Shown one piece after another: positions 31,501-42,253 of a stretch of DNA of 64,000 nt. The stretch covers positions 87,357,001 to 87,421,000 of the forward strand of contig NC_088913.1 in assembly GCF_963576675.1 (NCBI RefSeq). Reading direction: 5' to 3'. The notes under the pieces are model-generated. The model did not search any database, was not told the origin of the DNA, and saw nothing but the letters and a program-made list of their open reading frames with translations. The stretch comes from Euphorbia lathyris (lineage: Eukaryota > Streptophyta > Magnoliopsida > Malpighiales > Euphorbiaceae). A program made the translations under genes and the position numbers. Position 1 is the first letter of the stretch. Each line of letters starts with the position of its first letter.

Positions 31501-32425
31501 TTTTAGGTGCAGTAAAAGACTTAGAAACGCGCAGCCATATTATAACATCAAAAGGTTTTCTGGTTAAAGCCATGACTTTTTGACACACAAGTTCAGTTAA
31601 AGTCGTCTTTCCTATACCATCCTTTCCTATAATGTAAACAACCGTAAATTGTTTATAGCAGGATCCAGTAATCAGATTGACAATTTTTGCAACATCGGCT
31701 TTCCTTCCTACAACTAAATCGTCAAGGATTGAGTCTGTTGACAACCTATTCTGAGACAACATATCCTCCACATTGTGTGGCACTGAACTAAGCTGAAGGG
31801 ATAGACTGTCCCTCTGAATATTTTGTAGTGACTGGTTCACTTTCATAAGCTTAGACACCATTTGGCTACGAAATTTAGCCTTTCCAACATTGTTGATGGC
31901 TCTTGAAATTGAAGAGAAGCTATGAACCTAGTTGGAAAAGCATGTATTGTTTAGAGATTAGTCTTCTTGGGATGAATAATAACCATAAATTTCAATTTGT
32001 GATACCAAAATCATTAAGATTTAATTTGATTATTTTGGATTTTCTAATAAATTTAGGTCAGAAGCTATAAATTCGTAGAAATAAGTTTCTTATTCAGCGA
32101 CATTAAAATTTAATTCACCTCCTAAATATGAGATTATAGATACCTTCTGAAGTCGAGTAGTTTCATAAGCCAACTCAGAAAGCAAGTCGTCAGCTTCATA
32201 AGCTGTTTCTTTCAGATATCTCAGCCACCGTCTTGCATTCTCCACTGTCTCCTGTTTCTGCTCTGCATCTTCCACGAGATCGGCAATCGCAACTAGTGAT
32301 TCACGAAGCTGGTTGAGTTCGTCTTCAAATCCCCAAAATAGTTTCAGATCTTCAATGTCAATTGGGATTAACTTGATCAAGTTGGTTAGTAGTTTCCCCA
32401 GGTAAGTAAAGCTTTTCTCAGTCAT
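28559..32425 (-). CDS. CNL-2: two-exon CC-NBS-LRR resistance protein
   Basis: Exon 1 is 32425-32144 (start ATG 32425, MTEKSFTYLGKLL), donor AAG/GTATCT. Exon 2 is 31927-28559, acceptor CAACTAG/GTTCAT, phase 0. The product is about 1216 residues. The coiled coil contains EADDLLSELAYETTRLQ. NB-ARC has P-loop GKDGIGKTTL, kinase-2 FLLVLDDVWNDD, an altered RNBS-B (AILVTTISEGVS, arginine lost) and GIPLIANVLG. MHD reads KMHNLVYNL (Asp to Asn). The LRR region begins with five nearly identical 23-residue repeats of the LNLSNSxIKELPESITKLxN type, then irregular LRRs and the cluster-typical end VRVRLGY. The frame is intact. MHD changes in this family can alter autoinhibition, so this may be either auto-active-prone or decayed. 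Confidence 0.92.
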
Positions 32426-32904
32426 TAATGATGGTGGAAGAGCTAGCAAAGCAAATTTGAGATAGAGGGGCTAGAAATTCTATTAGGTGCGGTTAGAGCA
32501 TATCGATGGGAGGTTGTAACTTGGGTACCACATAAAGGTAATTTACACCAAAAGTTAGAACCCCTAGAGAGCATTTGTCACTTGAAAAAAATTTGAAGAT
32601 AAAAAAATAAAAGAATAAAAATAGATTCATAAATTTACTCACTAAAAAGCCTTTTTAATGCTTCATAGGTCCTGGAGAGTAAAAGTTTATAACCAAACTT
32701 AGCAACAAATTACATTTGTTAACAAGCTCTTTAGTGTTTGGTTAGCACCAATTGATAGAAAGTAACAACCAATTTGGTTGCATTAGAGATGCTCTTATTG
32801 TATGGTGTTACCCATGGAAACATGACAATTAACATAACATGTTTTTGTCTTTTTATTGGTTAGATCCAGTTGGTTAGATCCATTGCATCTGATCCACACC
32901 ATAA

Positions 32905-33450
32905 ATTAAATGTTTTAAAAAATAGATTGATAATTGAGATAGATTCGATGTTTTATATTATATATACATATTAATAAATATATATAATAAAAAACTGTTC
33001 AATTAAAAAAATACAATTAAGCCCTCATTGGTAAGTAATCTGTAAATTCCATTGTAAACCCTCATCGAGGTCTGTGGTTTGCCCTGATCTTGAGAGTGGC
33101 TAGACCTACCCTTACTTAAACTTTTTCCTAAAAAAAAAATACAATTAAAAATTGAGAAAACAAACAATGCAATTTACGTTTTTTTTACAACCGGATGAAT
33201 ATCTAAAAAAAGCAAGAGATTAAATGTTTTAAAAAACAGATTGGAAGTCAAACTTGATAGATAATTGGGGTACGGTTCAATGCGTTTCAGACATATTAAT
33301 AAATATATATAATAAAAAACTATTGAATTAAAAAAAAATACAATTAAAAATTGAGAAAACTCGAGGTCTATGGTTTGCCCTGATCTTGGGAGTGGGTAGA
33401 CCTACCATTACCTAAACTTTTTCCTACCAACAAAAAATTTGAGAAAACTA
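32905..33450. repeat. tandem 300-bp direct duplication
   Basis: Two copies, about 32905-33170 and 33225-33450, share TTTGCCCTGATCTTG, AGTGGxTAGACCTACC, ATATTAATAAATATATATAA and AAAAATTGAGAAAAC. No coding content. The flanking stretches 32450-32900 and 33450-33650 show nothing else recognisable. Confidence 0.65.
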
Positions 33451-33654
33451 CCACAATGCATTTTTTTTTTCAACTAATTGATTACATTTTATCTTCATCT
33501 AACATTATCTTCGTCTCCATCCCCATTATCGGCGTCGAGAAAGTACATCTAATACAATGACTCGTGATTTATCCCATGTAATCCCGTGTATTATAGGTCT
33601 ATTACAATATTCAAGTGCAAGAACTCACAAACAATTTGACCATATTTAACACTG

Positions 33655-34886
33655 GACTCGTTTGGTTCGCGGAATAGAGAGGGAATATAATAGCTATTTC
33701 CACATTTTGTTGATTTTTTTTATGGAATAGCTATTTCATCCCTATTCCTTTATTTCATGGAATAGCTATTCTTCAATTTAGGTTAGGAATAGCCTATTCC
33801 TAATGTTGTATGTTTGTAATTTACAAAATTACCCTCCATTAAATCCTCAGTCTTCTCTCTAGTCACTTTCTCAAATCCTAAAAATTTTGGCCAATCCATA
33901 ATTTATATCATAAAAAACGTAAAAAATGGAAAAATGACGAAAACGTTAAAAAATATAGAAATACGAAAAATATAAAACACGAAAAACGTGAATAACGTGA
34001 AAACGTTACAAACACGCGAATATGAAAAAAATACAAAAAACATGAAAACGTGAACAAACGTGAAAACAAGAAAACACAAACAAGAAGAAGAAACACTCGA
34101 AAAAACACAAAATAAGAATAATGCGAAAAAGTGACAAAACACAAAATATACAAAAGCGTGAAAAATATGAAAAACACAAAAACGCAAAAAATTCTAAAAC
34201 ACAAACGTGACAATACGTGAAAACACGATAAACATAAAATACGAAAAACGCAAACAAAACACGAAAACGTGAAAAAATATGAAAAACGTGAATAACACGA
34301 AAAAGTAACAAAATATGAAAAATACAAAAAACACGAAAAAAGGAAAAACCGAAAAACTAAAACGCGAAAAAATGAAGAAATGCAAAAAATACAATAACGT
34401 GAATAACATGAAAACGTGAAAAATACGAAAATATAAATAAATGCGAAAAACAAGAAAACTTGCAAAACATGAAAAAACGTAAAAACATATTTTTCTATAT
34501 TTCTTGTTTTTCATATTTTTACAATTTTTCCGTTTTTCATATTTTTATTGTTTTTAATCTTTTTTTTTCTATTTTTCGTGTTTTTCCCCGTATTTCATGT
34601 TTCCTATTTTTCCATTTTTTATATATATTTTTAAGATAATATATATTCAATATTCGAACAATTTATAGTAATAATTAAAATTTTAAAAAAAATAAGAAAT
34701 TACATTTGAAGGTAATGTTGTCTTTTGAATAAAAAAATTATCTATTCCGCTGATTCCACCAACCAAAAATAGGAATAGTTATTCCTACGGAATTTTTATT
34801 CCATTCTTTGCTATTCTAATCCTATGGAATAGCCATTCTGTTCTGTTCTATTCTATTCCATTCCGCGAACCAAACCAAACGACACC
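33655..34886. mobile_element. non-autonomous element with GGTTCGCGGAAT ends and adenine-rich core
   Basis: The left end (CTCGTTTGGTTCGCGGAATA) and the inverse of the right end (GTCGTTTGGTTTGGTTCGCG) are matching inverted repeats. Both subterminal parts repeat GGAATAGCTATTCC-type palindromes. The core, 33900-34490, is about 600 bp of a degenerate repeat around GAAAAACGTGAAAACACGAA, strongly purine-biased on the + strand. Minus-strand open frames across it (rich in Phe/Ser/Val) are composition artefacts. It interrupts the CNL-3 3' flank. The class is uncertain because no clean duplication was found. Confidence 0.65.
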
Positions 34887-35195
34887 TAAGCTGCTAAAAA
34901 ACTGAAGGACCATAATGTAAACTATTGTAATGAATCTACATCAGTGCTTAGAAGTATACAACTTTCAAATTGCAATATCATCTTAATTTCTTCCTTGAGC
35001 TCCTAATCTTCAATATTTTGCGGCAAACAATTGTTCACACAAAATTCTCATCCCATGTTTCTATAATGAATAAGCAAAATGTTTGATCATATACATTTTC
35101 GGCACCAAAAAAAAAAAAAGTTCTTCCATAATTACATTTGAAAGCCTTGAAGAAGAACACTGTCAAACCGAATCAAATACAGCAAATTCATCCAA

Positions 35196-38100
35196 CTAAT
35201 ATCCCAAACGGAATCTGACTTTCGAAACATGTGAATACTCAACTTCGATTTTTCTAGTCTTCAAAGAATACAACCATGTTTTAGATTTTCTTTTCTCAAG
35301 AATGGGGCAGCAGGTAATGTTGAGATGTGTTAAATTGGGGAGGCGTAGTATGACTGTAGCTGTTGATTGCCCCCCGAGATGCCTACAATAATCCAGAGAA
35401 AGGGACTGAAGAGACTGAAGATTAGTCAACCATTCTGGCAATTCTTCCATTCTTGTGAATCCTATTATCTTCAGCGATTTCAGGACAGTGAGGTGTTGAA
35501 GATGATGTGGAAGCGAAGACTTTTCACGACCAAAAAAGTCAGAACCCCATATTTCTAACTCCTGGAGACACCGAAGGTCTTTGATTTGATTCAGATAACA
35601 GAAATCATCCAACTCCTGTGAGAATGCACCTATACATAACTTCCTCAATTGAGTGAGTTTGCATAGTATCTTCTCTGGAAAACATCTCAATCTTTTACAG
35701 TAATACATATCTAAGGAGGTTAAAGAGCTCAGCTTCCCTAAATCTTCTGGAATAAATGTCAGCCATTCACATCTTCTTAAACTTATATCCTTGAGACAAG
35801 TGCTGGGTGGAAGCCAATTTCGAAGATAAGTTAATTTTGGACATCCTTCAATGGATAAACTTGTAAAAGAGGGGAAGGACTGCTGTCGAAATATGAACCT
35901 GAATTCCTCACAATCTTTGATTTCGAGATTCACAAGTGCTGACGAATGGCTCACTGGAAAACCTGTCAATTTAGCACAAGATTGAATGGATAAATTTTCA
36001 AGGCAAGGAAATACAACCACCCTACCATCTGAAGGAGAGCTCCAGTAAGTTAGATTATCCATCCAACTTAGAGACAATGATTTCAATGCTGGAAACAGCC
36101 TCAATAATCCACTCCTACTGCGTTTGCTGTTAATCCCATAGAACTCATAATCAATGCACTTCACACTTCCCATATAATTTATCTTAAGAAATTTAAGATA
36201 AGGAAGCTCTCCAAGGCACGGGAGCTGTACACACTTCCAGCACTCAGCTAAACTAAGATCCACCAAATTATGGAGTACTGCAAAAGAATCAGTATCACTT
36301 GGGCTCTTCATTCTCAACATCCATGATGGCCATTTTTCACCCATGTAGTTCTTGACCTTTATTCTTCTTATGTTTTGATGAGGTCGAAGGCCTTCCAGCA
36401 GTTCCTCGTCACTTGAACTTCTATTATCTGCTCCATAACTCCATTGAAAACCCAGTCCTTGTAATTTTGATTTACCCTGCAAATTTGCTCTCTCAGCTTC
36501 TTTCTTATCCCCCACCTCCTCAAGCCTGATTATTTCCAAGTGCCCACTTAGTTTGTTTAAGCATTCAAGTTGTTCAATGCTACCTCCCCAACTGGGGCCC
36601 ACAATAAAACAAGTCAAGGTTTCAAGACAGTTCAGGTATCCCAATCCTAATGGCATCTGGTAATCATAAGAAAAAGCAATATGCTTCAAACTGATCAGAT
36701 TATGCATCTTCACTCTAGGAAGCTTGGTAAGTTCCTTGCACCGAAGGAATTTCAAAGTTTGAAGATTGTTGAGTTTTAGGACGGTTTCAGGTAACTCTTT
36801 GATGTTAGAATTTGACACATTCAACGTTTGAAGACTGTGGAGCTGGCCAATGGATTCAGGCAACTCTTTGATGTTACAATCTGACAGATTCAATGTTTGA
36901 AGATTGTGGAGCTTGTCAATGGATTCAGGCAACTCTTTCATGTTAGAATTTGACACATTCAACGTTTGAAGATTGTGGAGCTTGACAATGGATTTAGGCA
37001 ACTCTTTGATATTAGAATTTGAGACAATCAAAGTTCGAAGATTGGGGAGCATGGTGATGAATTCAGGAAAATCTTTCATGTCAAAATTTGTGAGGTTCAA
37101 AGTTTGAAGATTGTAGGGCTTGATGATCGACTCAGACAACCTTTTGATTTTAGAATTTGAGATGTGAAGATATCTCAAATGTTTCATTGTGTCCATTGAT
37201 GGCAACACTTCCATATCAACACCATTCATGTATAGAGTCCGCAAGCTTTTCAACTTCCAAGACTCTTGATACGGAGCGCCGTCGAGGATAATAGTACGCA
37301 AGTTCTTGGTCCTATCCTTCAGAAAATTCATTGAAATGGTTACAAATCGAGCATCTGCATACAAATGTTGAAACCTAGATGTACAATCAATTCCGCTGCT
37401 CTTCGCATTCAATACTTCATATCTGGATAGATACAGTGCAAGATCATGCACACAATCATGCATTTTGCATCGTATAACATCCCCATCATCATCCCTTTCT
37501 GCATCTTGAAATAAGGAATTTTCAAGTAAGACATTAAAGTACTTGTTGCCCTCATTAAATGACTCCACAAACCCTTCAGCCATCCATAGCTGAATCAACT
37601 CGTCCGTTATAATTGGAAAGTCTTTTGGAAATATTGCACAAAACACAAAACATGGCTTTAAAAGTGAGGGCAAGTGATCAAAGCTTCGTCTGAATGAAGA
37701 CACAATTTTGTTCAAATAGCTTGAAAATCTAAAATAATTATTAATATTTATAATGGAGTCCAAGTCTAACGACTTTCTCCCATCACTAAGACTCTTGATA
37801 TGCTCTCCAAAAAAACAGCAAGTGATGGGAGTCCTCTACATCCTTTTGCAACTCCTATTCCAATCTCCTCTAACCTATGAAGCACTGATACTTTCCGGAG
37901 GTCACCGTACGCGTATCCGATACTCCGGGTGCGGGGATTCGTCGGGGATTCGCGGGGATACGTACGGGATTCGCCTGGGAAGTATCCCCTTTTTTCTTTT
38001 TCTTTTTAAATGAGGGGACACGCCGGGGACACGCCGGGGATACTTTAGGGTTTTTTTTTAAAAACTTTGAAAGTATAAGGGTTTTTTAAAAAAAAAAAAC

Positions 38101-39674
38101 TCAAAGGATTAAAATGAAATAATCCAAGATAACTGGTATTTGTGGTTTTATAATGACTTGAGATATTTGTGTTTTTATAATGACTTTATGAATATGATTT
38201 GTGATTTATATATTTATGTATCTTTTGAATTTTCATTATAAATGATATATATATTATTAATTATATATGAAATTTGCCGTATCCCCGCCGTACCCGTATC
38301 TCATATTTTTTAGAAATACCGTTTGCCGTACCCGTACGCGTACCCGCACCCGTATGCGTACCCGTATCGGTGCTTCATAGCCTCTAACCTTGAAATGAAT
38401 GATTTTCGTAGATTTCTATATGTAATGTTTTTCAAAATAGACCAACACTCGTTATCAGATAGCAAATCCAATGTATGCCAATGTTGAGTTGAAGCCTCGA
38501 CAATAGATGCCACTTGATTGCTGCGAGTTGTGACAATAATAGCATTTCCGCTGTTCGTACAAACTTCTAACAACAAAGTTTTGAAATGATCCCACCAAGT
38601 AGAGACATCATCCCAAACATCATCAAGAACTAGAAGAAATCTTTTACCTGCCAACTGTTTTCCAAGTTGGTGACGAATTTCATTCATGTTGGTTGTGCCC
38701 TTCGTCTTCAATCCATTCAACATTTCTCCAAAAATTCTTGGCTCGTTAAAATCATCTGAAACATATGCCCAAATATTGACATCAAAAAGCTTTCTTTTTC
38801 TCACTTCTTGGCTCAAAAGTTTAGCTAAGTCCGTCTTACCGATACCAGCCATTCCTATTACGGGAACAATGGTAACTTGTTGATAGCATAAGCTCATCAG
38901 CATGTTGACAATTTTCGCTACATCAGCTTGCCTTCCTACAACTGGCATGCTAATGTTTGAATCTCTGCGTGTCTGGCTTTCAATCGAATCCACATTAGGG
39001 TAATAGGTTCTTTTAAGAACAATGGCTCCGCACCGAAAATTTTGTAGTGATTGGGCGACTTGATTAAGCTTGAGCGCCATTTTGAGACCAAACTCATCCT
39101 TTTTAGTATTGGCTTTCAAATTTAGATAGAAGCTCTGCACCTAATTGGAAAAAGTATATATTGAACTTCAACAAAATTTCTCATACAAGACTTAAACAAA
39201 ATTATGCATCTGGTTGGAAACAAAAACCAAATCATAGAACTTTGATTCACATAAAATAATAGTCAATGCGGCTGGAAGAATCCAGGCAAATCCAATAAAT
39301 TTGATTTTATTGATCTAATTCATCCATAATCCCTGAATTTATGATTATTATATTTTAGTTCAGAAACTACTAAATCGTATTACACATACCTCCTTATTCT
39401 GAATCTGAAGTCGAGTAGTTTCATAAGCCAACTCAGAAAGCAAGTCGTCAGCTTCGTAAGCTACTTCTTTCAGTTTTCTCAGCCACACCCTCAATGATTC
39501 CCATTTCTGTTGGTTGGCCTCTCGTCTTTCGACTAGATCTGAAATCCCATCAAGCGATCGCCGAAGCAGGTTGAGTTCCTCTCCGAATCCCCAAAAAGCT
39601 TTCAGTTCTTGGAAGTCATGTGGAATTAAGTTGATTAAGTTGGAGAGTATGTTCCCCAGGTAAACCTCCGACAT
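35196..39674 (-). pseudogene. CNL-3: CC-NBS-LRR pseudogene split by a hAT-like MITE
   Basis: Exon 1 is 39674-39390 (ATG 39674, MSEVYLGNILSNL), donor GAG/GTATGT. Exon 2 starts at 39140 (acceptor CAATTAG/GTGCAG), as in CNL-2 and CNL-4. NB-ARC shows P-loop GMAGIGKTDLAK, kinase-2 FLLVLDDVWDDV and RNBS-B NAIIVTTRSNQVA. The frame then enters MITE B (37875-38380). Beyond it the frame resumes with CRGLPSLAV, but a short T run (about 37813-37819) needs one extra base to reach the downstream frame, and sequence between GLPL and the next block is missing. From about 37763 the rest is open to 35196: KPCFVFCAIFPKDF, an intact MHD (KMHDCVHDLALYL), seven or so regular 23-residue LRRs (SNSNIKELPESIxKLHNLQT) and the end VRFRLGY. 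Two independent lesions make it a pseudogene. Confidence 0.9.
37875..38380. mobile_element. hAT-like MITE B inserted in CNL-3 NB-ARC
   Basis: Ends CTATGAAGCACTGATAC and the inverse of GTATCGGTGCTTCATAG are matching 17-bp inverted repeats. The 8-mer CCTCTAAC flanks it (37867-37874 and 38381-38388). Subterminal repeats of GTACCCGTACGCGTACCC type mark the family shared with MITE A. The insertion lies between RNBS-C and GLPL of the resistance gene. Confidence 0.88.
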
Positions 39675-39837
39675 ATTGATCACAGAAAGAGCTACCGGAG
39701 CTAATCTGAGAGATCGAGAGGGAGAGAGGACGATGTTCGAATAGCTAGAAAATGAGATCTTAGAGCGATTACATTGTAATGATGTGTTATTGAGAAACAC
39801 GACTAAAACAAATAATAATAGTTAAAGATAAAACGTT

Positions 39838-41254
39838 GGGAAAATTATAAAAATAAACCTTATGTTACATCTATTTTCGAACAACACCCGTGTAGTTTAA
39901 AAGTTTGCAAAACGATACATATTGAGGTTCATTTCGCTAGCAAACACATACCAAATTAACTAACGGTGTTAAAAGTCAAAAGGAAAAAAGTTAATTTAAT
40001 ACTTATATTTATTTATTTTATAAATTAACCTCTCTTATTATATAATTATCATAAATAAACCGAAAAATAAAAAATAAAAATCATTTAAACCACCTTTTCT
40101 ATTTTTTCAATTTTTTATTTTTCTTTTCTTTCTCCCTCATCTTTTTCTCACTCTTGTCTCTCCTCTTTCTTAATTTCTCTCCTCTTTCTTAATTTCTATC
40201 TAAAATAAATTGAATTTTACTAATCCATAAAAAAATAAAGACACACGAGCTGAAAATCTTCTGTGAGAGACAATTGAGTAATGATTAGGGAAAGTAAGAG
40301 TAGGAAATACCGGAATTATACCTGTTTCTGCTTCAGTCCCGTTGTTGTTCAGGCGGTGAATATTCGGCGTCGGAGTTTTAAATTGGTACCCAAATCGAAA
40401 CCCATAGGAAGAAACTAAAATCAGACAGGACGGGTGAGCTTGGTCAACGGGCACGACGTTGTTTCTAGGGAAGATGATTGCTGAATCGGAGTAGTTGAAA
40501 AGAAGAGGAAAGGCGGCGGAAGGAGAAATGCAAGCGACTAAAAGGAGGGAGATGAAGATGATTGTGGTCGTAGGTTTCTGAGTAGGATTTGAAGAATCGG
40601 AATCAGTTTTGAAAGAGAGAAGAGCAGCGGATTGAATGGTTGTTTCTTCTTCTTTAGTTGGGAGCTTAGTGGGTTTTGTTGAGTTCAAAATCGAATCAGA
40701 GCCCATGATTCTTCATAGGGCTATGAACTTCTGACCTGAATAAAGATCAAATCGGTGTGCTTTCTTCCTTTGGTTTGAATCGATTAAGGAATGAAGATGA
40801 AGACTTTAGTTGTAGAGAGGTGAAATTGAAATTGATATCGGTATTTCCTACTCTTACTTTCCCTAATCGTTACTTTCCCTAATCCATCAAATTAACCTTT
40901 TTACATTGCACAGCCTGTACATTTTTAACTTAGGAGAGAGACAAGAGAGATAAAAAGATGAGAGAGAAAGGAAAGGAAAATTAAAAATTAAAAAAATAGA
41001 GAAGATTGTATAATTAATTTTTATTTTTTATTTTGGGCTTTATTTGTGATAATTAGATAATAAGGGAGGTTAATTTATAAAATAAATATAAGTACTAAAT
41101 TAACTCTTTTTCCTTTGAATTTTAACACCGTTAGTCAATTTGGTATGTGTTTGCTAACGGAATGAACCTCAATATACCATTTCGTAAACTTTTAAACCAC
41201 ATGAGTGTGTTTGAAAATGGGTGTAACCACAAGGTTTATTTTTGTATTTTTCCC
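39838..41254. mobile_element. Pack-MULE-like element A carrying a host exon
   Basis: Long terminal inverted repeats of about 330 bp (39838-40165 and about 40920-41254) start GGGAAAA and share AACCTTATG/CACAAGGTT, ACGGTGTTAAAA and AAATTAACCTCTCTTATTAT-type stretches. The perfect 9-mer TAAAACGTT flanks the element (39829-39837 and 41255-41263), the duplication length of Mutator-like elements. There is no transposase. The interior holds a captured gene fragment (40200-40706). It lies just upstream of CNL-3 exon 1. Confidence 0.88.
40200..40706 (-). pseudogene. captured first-exon fragment of an ectonucleotide pyrophosphatase/phosphodiesterase-like gene
   Basis: ATG 40706 opens a 168-residue frame. 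The N-terminus is a hydrophilic tail, then a membrane anchor (TIIFISLLLVACISPSAAF), then a stretch matching the start of the alkaline-phosphatase-like catalytic domain: LVSSYGFRFGYQFKTPTPNI, HRLNNNGTEAETGIIP and VFPTLTFPNHYSIV. In family members the metal/nucleophile region reads SxDGFR; here Asp is Tyr (SSYGFR). Homology stops at NHYSIV, the likely exon edge, and the rest is unrelated. A 30-bp piece of this exon (40283-40312) is repeated in perfect inverted orientation at 40839-40868. Identification is from remembered family motifs. Confidence 0.7.
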
Positions 41255-41857
41255 TAAAACGTTTAAACCATAACAACCCCTAAAGTTGTCTTTTTGTTAT
41301 TTTATCAGCTTAAACCACTATTTGGCACTCCATTTATTTAAAAGTTTGTTATTTGGCCTCTGAATTATTATTTGGTTATATTTAGCCTCTATTCTAGGGT
41401 AAATTACATACGTGGTGTACAACCTTTACCCTAAATCACACTTTGGTGTACAACCAATTTTTTGTCACACTAAGCCGTACAACTTTTTAATGACCTCCCA
41501 CTAAAGTGTATAGCAGGTAATTTTGATCGGTCAACGTCTGGTCAACGCGCCACCTCATCACTTTTAACCTCCTAACAAATAAAAGTTGATCCCACCTAAT
41601 AATAAATGACTAATTTACCCTTAATTACATTTTCTTTTATTTTTTACTTTTTTTAATATTAATTATTTTCTCTCTCTTCCTTCCACCGAACCCTCTTCCA
41701 CTGCTCCTCCTCCTTCTTCTTCTCTACTATATTGAATCCAGAAAAACCATTAACTGTAAAAACCAAAAACAGAAACATAAAATAAATTATAATATTTGGA
41801 TTAAACTTGAAAATCAAGGGTTGAATTTGGATTAAACTTCAAATTAAGATTGAAAAT

Positions 41858-42104
41858 TGTTGTATATTGCGTGAAAGAAAGAAAAAAAGAAAGAAGACAG
41901 AAATTATAAAAATGCAAATTACATCTTTATTAATTCTGTAACTCTTTAAATATAGTTAGAATCTAACTAAAACTCTGATTACATTCCTAAGTTTTAGGGA
42001 TACTAACAACCCCAAAAGACTAGGTAAAAAGAACGTTAAAATAAATTTAAAGGATAACAGAATTTATTAAAACCTAATTTCAGCTTTATGGCACGTTTCC
42101 AACA
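41858..42104 (-). repeat. 3' LTR of the copia element
   Basis: 247 bp, ends TGTTG/CAACA. It is next to the purine tract read on minus as AAGGCAAGGAGGAG. Confidence 0.95.
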
Positions 42105-42253
42105 CTCCTCCTTGCCTTAATAGCTGCATATGCTAAGTTGGATTCTCAAACCTTCAAATCTGCCTCTTGGAAGAGTTTTTGTTAAAATATCTGCTTTTTT
42201 ATCATCAGTGCTGCAATACAGTAGTTTAACTTCACCTTCTCTTTGCACTTCTC

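Noticed and set aside
33903..34514. Minus-strand ORFs rich in Phe, Val and Ser resembling membrane proteins
   Set aside because: They follow from the GAAAAACGTG array; three overlapping frames look alike.
40200..40706. Intact small host gene with a membrane anchor
   Set aside because: Homology ends at an exon edge, a catalytic-region Asp is changed, and it sits inside a Pack-MULE with a perfect 9-bp duplication.
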